Shown: piece by piece, positions 6,216 to 10,615 of the stretch
Position numbering within the stretch: the stretch's first letter is position 1
Layout: each line of letters opens with the position of its first letter
Source of the DNA: an uncultured Eubacteriales bacterium
GTDB lineage: Bacteria; Bacillota; Clostridia; Christensenellales; DTU072
Assembly (NCBI GenBank): GCA_902766325.1
Contig: CACXDF010000131.1
Location: 1 to 10,615 of the forward strand
Length of the DNA stretch: 10,615 nucleotides
Direction: 5' to 3'
Made by a program: the position numbers and the translations under genes
Notes under the pieces: model-generated
What the model was told of the DNA's origin: nothing
The model's database searches: none
The model's input: the letters and a program-made list of their open reading frames with translations, nothing else

Positions 6216-6244
6216 ATTATATAATTATTTTAATTTATAGTCAA
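6216..6244 (-). promoter_or_regulatory. Strong sigma-A promoter of ftsA-ftsZ
   Basis: On the minus strand TTGACT (6244-6239) is followed after exactly 17 nt by TATAAT (6221-6216), matching 11 of 12 consensus positions. Transcription should begin about 7 nt beyond the -10, near 6210-6207, which is at or within 3 nt of the ATG at 6207. It lies in the 78-nt gap after ftsQ. It lets ftsA-ftsZ be made independently of the murein precursor genes upstream. Confidence 0.8.
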
Positions 6245-6285
6245 TAGAGATTTCAGGGTAAAGTCGAAATCGGAACAAAAAAACT

Positions 6286-6978
6286 TTATGCAAAAGCGTG
6301 ACCGGAGCGTTCGGCGTAAGGTAAAGCCAAATAAGCGTTCAAACAATTCGTCACGGAAGCGCCGACGTTTGCTCTGTCGATCGAAAACGTAGCGCCGTCG
6401 AAAAGCGTAACGGTCATTTTATCATCTGAGAATTCGATCGTTTTTACAAATGTGGTAATGGAATCGACGTTAAAGCCGGCGCCAACGAGGGCATTCGCGA
6501 AATCTTTGAGTTGATAGCACGCTTCCACCGCAAAAGAATCGACGATCTCGAATCCGATCACATTGATCAGTTTTTTATCGGTCAGATCGCTTTCCGCATG
6601 GATAGCGCTACGACGAAAGTCCTTATCAGCCGCAACAAATTTTTCGGTGTTTTTTACGCCGATCTTAAAAAGCTGAGTCCGTTCCCTCACGACGACGGTC
6701 ACTTTATTGGGGAAAGAACGAACGACTTTGGACACTTCTATCGAATTATCGGGAAAAGCGGTTTCTACTTTTTGTTTGATCTTTTTTTCATTGACGGAAA
6801 AAATATTGGTCTGCGCATCGATATCGATCACGGAAAGAACAGCCTGCTTATCGGCGGACGTAACGTCGTTATCGTAGCGCACGGTAATTTCTTTAACGGT
6901 AAAGAAAACGCCGAAAAAAACGATCGCGGCTAAAACGACGGTACAAAAAATAATAGCGAAAACAGCTGATTTTTTCAT
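6286..6978 (-). CDS. ftsQ: Cell division protein FtsQ/DivIB
   Basis: Single-pass membrane protein that holds FtsB/FtsL (DivIC/FtsL) in the divisome and regulates septal wall synthesis. The 230-residue product has almost no cytoplasmic tail (MKKS), one membrane helix (about 5-27), then an external POTRA domain (about 28-98) that begins FFTVKEITV and ends with the hallmark FPNKVTVVVRERTQLFKI (89-106). The beta domain follows, with the block LINVIGFEIVDSF near 137-149. The very short cytoplasmic part resembles that of many clostridial proteins. Its ATG overlaps the murA stop (ATGA), so translation is probably coupled; no strong Shine-Dalgarno is present. It ends at 6286, before a 78-nt gap carrying the ftsA promoter. 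The C-terminal beta region is weakly conserved across the family, but the POTRA motif and position make the call good. Confidence 0.9.
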   Translation of the reverse strand: MKKSAVFAIIFCTVVLAAIVFFGVFFTVKEITVRYDNDVTSADKQAVLSVIDIDAQTNIFSVNEKKIKQKVETAFPDNSIEVSKVVRSFPNKVTVVVRERTQLFKIGVKNTEKFVAADKDFRRSAIHAESDLTDKKLINVIGFEIVDSFAVEACYQLKDFANALVGAGFNVDSITTFVKTIEFSDDKMTVTLFDGATFSIDRANVGASVTNCLNAYLALPYAERSGHAFA

Positions 6979-8225
6979 ATTCTTTCTATTTTTGCTCCTA
7001 TGTTACTCAATGTTTTTTCCATTGCTTCGTAACCTCTGTCGATATGACGGATATCGTCGATCACGGTCGTACCGCGCGCGACAAGTCCGGCAATCACAAG
7101 GGCCGCTCCGCCGCGTAAATCTCTTGCCGTCACTTCTGCTCCGCTAAGGAACCCCGCGCCCTTAATGACGGCGACGCGATCTCTGACCGTTATGTCGGCG
7201 CCCATTTTAATAAGCTCGGGTACGTGTCGAAATCTGTTCTCGAAAATGTTTTCCGTAACAACGCACGTCCCTCTCGCTGCGCTCGCATAGGCGCAATACT
7301 GCGCTTGCAGATCGGTCGGAAATCCCGGATATGGCCGCGTCGAAATCCTTTCCGAACAAACGGGCTCTCCGGTCGCCCTTATGATTATAATACCATTATC
7401 CTCTTGGATATGGCAAGAACTTTTATCTAATTTGCATAGCAAAGAATATATTTCCGCCTTTCTGCCGCCTTTCAAAGCCACCTCTCCGCCGCAGGAAGCC
7501 GCGGCAAGCAGCCACGTTCCGAGACATATCCTGTCGGGCATAACGTTATAATCGGCTCCGCATAATTCTTTTACGCCCCTGATATGTATCTCCGAAGTAC
7601 CCGCGCCTTTGACCCAAGCGCCGAGAGAAACCAAAAAGTTTTGCAGGTCGACGATCTCCGGTTCTCGCGCGGCATTTCTTACGACGGTTTCTCCTTCCGT
7701 TAAAACGGCGGCAAGCATTACGTTTTCCGTTGCGCCTACGCTCGGATAATCGAGAACTACTTCTCCGCCGCGCATATTACTTCCGTCGCAAAACAGATAT
7801 CCGGCCCTTTCCTCGATAACAACGCCCAGATCTCTGAGACCTTTTATATGTATGTCTATCGGGCGCAGTCCGATATCGCATCCGCCCGGGTACGCTACCT
7901 GAGAGCTTTTCATTCTTCCGATCACAGACCCGAGTAAAAAGACGGAACTGCGCAATTCTTTTGCCAATTCGTTAGGGATGTTATCCGAATCCATATCTTT
8001 GGCGGACAAAACCCTTACGTTCCCTTCTTTTTTTACTTTTACGCCGAGATTTTTCAAAATATTCTCCATGCTGACTACGTCGGCAAGATCCGGCACGCGC
8101 CTGATAACAACGTCCGACTTCGTCAAGACGCATGCGGCAAAAATAGGCAAAACGGCATTTTTCGCTCCTTGTACGTCAACGGTACCGAAAAGCGGATGTC
8201 CGCCCTCAATTATGTACTTACTCAC
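6975..8225 (-). CDS. murA: UDP-N-acetylglucosamine 1-carboxyvinyltransferase MurA
   Basis: Catalyses the first committed step of peptidoglycan synthesis in the cytoplasm, moving enolpyruvate from phosphoenolpyruvate to UDP-GlcNAc. The 416-residue product has full family length. It shows the substrate-binding GAKNAVLP (20-27, K22/N23), R92 in ELRSS, the catalytic loop YPGGCDIGLRPIDIH (112-126) with C116, and D305 in PGFPTDLQAQ. Having Cys rather than Asp at the active site predicts the fosfomycin-sensitive type. The family's two inside-out alpha/beta barrel halves are both present. The start is GTG at 8225, fixed by GAAGGAG 5 nt upstream; the ATG at 8227 is out of frame and meets a stop at once. 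It is 49 nt from ftsW and overlaps ftsQ by 4 nt. Firmicutes often carry a second murA elsewhere, which cannot be judged here. Confidence 0.98.
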   Translation of the reverse strand: MSKYIIEGGHPLFGTVDVQGAKNAVLPIFAACVLTKSDVVIRRVPDLADVVSMENILKNLGVKVKKEGNVRVLSAKDMDSDNIPNELAKELRSSVFLLGSVIGRMKSSQVAYPGGCDIGLRPIDIHIKGLRDLGVVIEERAGYLFCDGSNMRGGEVVLDYPSVGATENVMLAAVLTEGETVVRNAAREPEIVDLQNFLVSLGAWVKGAGTSEIHIRGVKELCGADYNVMPDRICLGTWLLAAASCGGEVALKGGRKAEIYSLLCKLDKSSCHIQEDNGIIIIRATGEPVCSERISTRPYPGFPTDLQAQYCAYASAARGTCVVTENIFENRFRHVPELIKMGADITVRDRVAVIKGAGFLSGAEVTARDLRGGAALVIAGLVARGTTVIDDIRHIDRGYEAMEKTLSNIGAKIERI

Positions 8226-8230
8226 ATCGG

Positions 8231-8237
8231 CTCCTTC
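8231..8237 (-). promoter_or_regulatory. Ribosome binding site fixing the GTG start of murA
   Basis: GAAGGAG on the minus strand, 5 nt before GTG at 8225. It overrules the nearby out-of-frame ATG at 8227. Confidence 0.85.
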
Positions 8238-8274
8238 TTTCCGTTCGTTTTATAAAAAAACTTGTCGCTATATA

Positions 8275-9375
8275 CTATGAAACGACGTCGTTTTTTGTTC
8301 CGGCGGACAATCCGGACAACACACCGGAAACGAAAAGAAAAGAGATGAGCGAAGAACCGCCCGCGCTTACGAAAGGAAGAGGCACGCCCGTGGGCGGGAT
8401 ACAGCCCGTCACGACGGCGACGTTAATAAGCGTTTGAAACCCGATCACAGCGGTAAGTCCGGCGGATAAAAGCATCTCAAAACGGTTTTGAGCGGCGAGA
8501 GCCGTTCTGAACCCGGAAACAATCAACGCTACGAAAACGATCATAATAACGGCGCACCCCAATAATCCCGTTTCTTCCGCGATGACGGAAAAAATAAAGT
8601 CGCTTTCCGCAAAAGGCAGAAACAACAACTTTTGTCGGCTGCAAAATAACCCCTTCCCGAAGAGGCCGCCGGAACCGACGGCATAAAAAGACTGGATGAG
8701 CTGATATCCTTCCGCTTTAGGGTTTTCCCACGGATTCAAAAAAGCAGTCAAACGCTTGATCCTATACGGCTCCGTAAATATCAATACCGCTCCGCCCGCC
8801 AAAACGACGAGTAAAAGAACGACGAATATCTTTTTCGGTAAACCGGCCGCGTAAAATAATAATAGCGCCGATAATCCGATAACCATCGTTATGCTCATAT
8901 TCGGTTCCGATATGACGAGCGCACATACGGCGCACGTCGCCAGTACGGGTATAATCATGTTTTTTACGTTGATCGGAGGCTTTTCGCACATATACGCCGC
9001 CAAAAAGACCATCAGCCCGAATTTAGAGATCTCCGACGGTTGGAACGTGACGAACCCGAACGATATCCAACGCGTCGCCCCGTAAGAACTCATCCCAAGC
9101 CCCGGTATAAAAACGAGCGCAAGCATTGCGACGGATAAAAACAAAACGATCCATTTCGCTTTTTTCAGCCACTCCGGTTTAATGAAACGTCCGGCAAAAA
9201 AGAAAGCGACGCCGACAGCCAGAGCGACGGCCTGCTTCCGAACAAAGAAAAAAGGATCGCCGTAATTGATCTCCGCGGAATAACGGCTTGCCGAATAAAT
9301 AAACAGCAAGCCGATAGCCGAAAGCAAAACGGAAAAAAGCAAAAAGTGATATCCGCTTTTATTTTTGTAGAGCAT
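8275..9375 (-). CDS. ftsW: SEDS peptidoglycan polymerase FtsW
   Basis: Multi-pass membrane glycosyltransferase that polymerises lipid II at the septum together with a class B penicillin-binding protein. The 366-residue product has about ten membrane segments, beginning near residue 9. SEDS-family blocks are clear: GATRWISFGFVTFQPSEISK (99-118), NPWENPKAEGYQLIQSFYAVGSGGLFGKGL (214-243), the catalytic-loop segment LPFAESDFIFSVIAEE (253-268) with D259, and TGVPLPFVSAGGSSL (329-343). The commonly seen PEAHTD is PFAESD and SYGG is SAGG here. The ATG at 9375 lies inside murD (17-nt overlap) with AAGGAAG 6 nt upstream; a longer frame from 9408 uses TTG and has no such site. SpoVE and RodA are the alternative SEDS proteins. 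The place between murD and murA favours FtsW, though SpoVE occupies this slot in Bacillus. Confidence 0.93.
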   Translation of the reverse strand: MLYKNKSGYHFLLFSVLLSAIGLLFIYSASRYSAEINYGDPFFFVRKQAVALAVGVAFFFAGRFIKPEWLKKAKWIVLFLSVAMLALVFIPGLGMSSYGATRWISFGFVTFQPSEISKFGLMVFLAAYMCEKPPINVKNMIIPVLATCAVCALVISEPNMSITMVIGLSALLLFYAAGLPKKIFVVLLLVVLAGGAVLIFTEPYRIKRLTAFLNPWENPKAEGYQLIQSFYAVGSGGLFGKGLFCSRQKLLFLPFAESDFIFSVIAEETGLLGCAVIMIVFVALIVSGFRTALAAQNRFEMLLSAGLTAVIGFQTLINVAVVTGCIPPTGVPLPFVSAGGSSLISFLFVSGVLSGLSAGTKNDVVS

Positions 9376-10615
9376 ACACCGCTTCCTTGAACTTCTCTCC
9401 TCTTTCAACGTAATTTTTATATCTGTCGAAACTGGAACAAGCCGGAGATAACAATACGATATCGACTTTACCGGAACGATACAAAAAGCTAACAGCGCCG
9501 GATAAAGTCGGCAAAATATGTATATCCGAAAAACCCATCTTCATTGCGGCGTTATAAATTACGTCCGCGTTTCCGCCGGTTATGGCGATCAATTTAACTT
9601 TTCTGTCTATATTCTCGAAGAAATCGCAAAAGTCTTCCTTTTTACTGCTACCTCCGAGGATCAGACCGACTCGACCTTCCATACTTTCGAGCGCGCGCAT
9701 ACAGGCGTGCACGTTCGTCCCTTTAGAATCGTTAAAAAAAGAAACGCCGTTCAGCGTCAGCACGTACTCGATACGATTGGGCAGAAGAGTATACTCTTTT
9801 ATAAGCCGTAACATATGCTCTTTTCTTACGCCGCACAGTTCGCCGACGGTAAGCGCCGTGATCAAATTGAATTTATTGTGCTCGCCGCGCAGTTTATAAC
9901 ATTTTACGTGACAAAGCGATTGATCGCCCAGCATAAAAAAATTATCCTTGATACAGACGCTTGACAAACATCTCGTCGCACTTACGGGCACGGCCTTCGC
10001 CAAACAACCGTTTAAAAAGCCGCGTACTGTTCCGTCTTCGGCGTTAAAAACGAAAACGTCTTTCACGGTCATATTTTTTAATATTTTCCGTTTCGTTTCG
10101 ACATACTCGCGATAACCGGCGTAGCGATCGAGATGATCGGGAGCGAGATTAAGTATAACGGCGATATCCGGATGCAGTTTTTCGATGTATTCCAGTTGAA
10201 AACTGCTGACTTCTATCACGGCGTAATCAAGTTTTACTTTGTCAAGGACGACTTGACTGACCGGGTAGCCGATGTTGCCCATGGCTTTGCATTGATAACC
10301 CGCCGCAGTCAGTAATTTTTCGATCATGGTAACGACCGTCGTTTTACCGTTCGTTCCCGTCACCATGATTTTTTTACAATCCAAAAACCGACATCCTATC
10401 TCCAATTCACCCAAAACCGGTTTCCCGAGTTTTTTTGCCGTTATAAGAATTCTGTTCTCGGGCGGCACGCCGGGAGACGGAACGACGAGATCGCACGTCG
10501 AAATCGCCTCTTCGGTTACTTCTTTATCGTTCCTTTCGTCTACGCAAATGACGTTTGCGCCTTCTCTGTTAAGAAGTCCGCTCACGCTTATCCCGCTTGA
10601 TTTTTTACCGATCAC
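9359..10615 (-). CDS. murD: UDP-N-acetylmuramoylalanine--D-glutamate ligase MurD (5' end beyond window)
   Basis: Cytoplasmic ATP-dependent ligase that adds D-glutamate to UDP-MurNAc-L-alanine. 418 residues are visible. The first visible codons read VIGKKSSGISVSGLL, the family's N-terminal nucleotide-binding glycine loop, so only about ten residues are missing and the GTG at the edge is not the start. Numbering from the edge: the P-loop TGTNGKTT is at 86-93, EVSSFQLE at 135-142, NLAPDHLDRY at 156-165 followed by TKRKIL with the likely carbamylated lysine, RGEHNKFN at 243-250, NDSKGTN at 295-301 (the MurD form of the C-terminal motif) and SPACSSFDRY at 390-399. The 3' end overlaps ftsW by 17 nt in another frame, so the two are almost certainly translated from one mRNA. 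All ligase motifs are intact. Confidence 0.97.
   Translation of the reverse strand: MIGKKSSGISVSGLLNREGANVICVDERNDKEVTEEAISTCDLVVPSPGVPPENRILITAKKLGKPVLGELEIGCRFLDCKKIMVTGTNGKTTVVTMIEKLLTAAGYQCKAMGNIGYPVSQVVLDKVKLDYAVIEVSSFQLEYIEKLHPDIAVILNLAPDHLDRYAGYREYVETKRKILKNMTVKDVFVFNAEDGTVRGFLNGCLAKAVPVSATRCLSSVCIKDNFFMLGDQSLCHVKCYKLRGEHNKFNLITALTVGELCGVRKEHMLRLIKEYTLLPNRIEYVLTLNGVSFFNDSKGTNVHACMRALESMEGRVGLILGGSSKKEDFCDFFENIDRKVKLIAITGGNADVIYNAAMKMGFSDIHILPTLSGAVSFLYRSGKVDIVLLSPACSSFDRYKNYVERGEKFKEAVYALQK

Noticed and set aside
6279..6297. CTTT/AAAG hairpin with a T-run at the ftsQ end as a terminator
   Set aside because: The stem has only four A/T-rich pairs, too weak to support a terminator call despite seven T residues.
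8226..8274. TATAAA in the ftsW-murA gap as a murA promoter
   Set aside because: No -35-like hexamer lies at 16-18 nt upstream; murA is more simply read with ftsW.

Overview
The window is a stretch of the dcw (division and cell wall) cluster of a spore-forming, Gram-positive-type bacterium, running into the sporulation sigma genes and then into nrdR. All twelve genes lie on the minus strand, so the biological order runs from high to low coordinates: murD (partial) - ftsW - murA - ftsQ/divIB - ftsA-like - ftsZ // spoIIGA - sigE - sigG - ymxH/ylmC-like - nrdR - RluA-type pseudouridine synthase (partial). SpoIIGA, pro-sigma-E and sigma-G together place it in an endospore-forming Firmicute. The order sigG - PRC-barrel protein - nrdR, murA lying just before ftsQ, and the divergent FtsA and FtsZ point to Clostridia, probably an uncultured gut-type lineage. 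That finer placement is inference, and I cannot name a genus.

Region 1 (10615-6286) holds murD, ftsW, murA and ftsQ, tightly packed with overlaps of 17 and 4 nt and one 49-nt gap. These make UDP-MurNAc precursors (MurA, MurD), polymerise septal glycan (FtsW) and scaffold the divisome (FtsQ/DivIB). murG, usually found after ftsW, is not here.

Region 2 (6285-3884) holds the ftsA-like gene and ftsZ, read from a near-consensus sigma-A promoter just upstream of ftsA and closed by a rho-independent terminator after ftsZ. The ftsA product is clearly FtsA-shaped but appears to have lost its nucleotide-binding motifs and its C-terminal membrane anchor. Its promoter is so close to the start codon, with no Shine-Dalgarno sequence, that the mRNA is predicted to be leaderless.

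Region 3 (3873-1338) is the sporulation block. spoIIGA (pro-sigma-E protease) overlaps sigE by 4 nt, followed by sigG and a small PRC-barrel protein. The ftsZ terminator ends 10 nt before the spoIIGA start, which raises the question of how this block is transcribed.

Region 4 (1337-1) holds nrdR, with its own consensus promoter embedded in two TATCGATA palindromes, and an RluA-family pseudouridine synthase that runs off the window edge.

There is no gene-free stretch longer than about 110 bases. I see no tRNA, rRNA, CRISPR, insertion sequence, phage gene or sign of recent transfer. I found no entirely new multi-gene system. The points most worth following are the degenerate FtsA with its leaderless promoter, the palindrome-bracketed nrdR promoter and the terminator at the ftsZ/spoIIGA junction.
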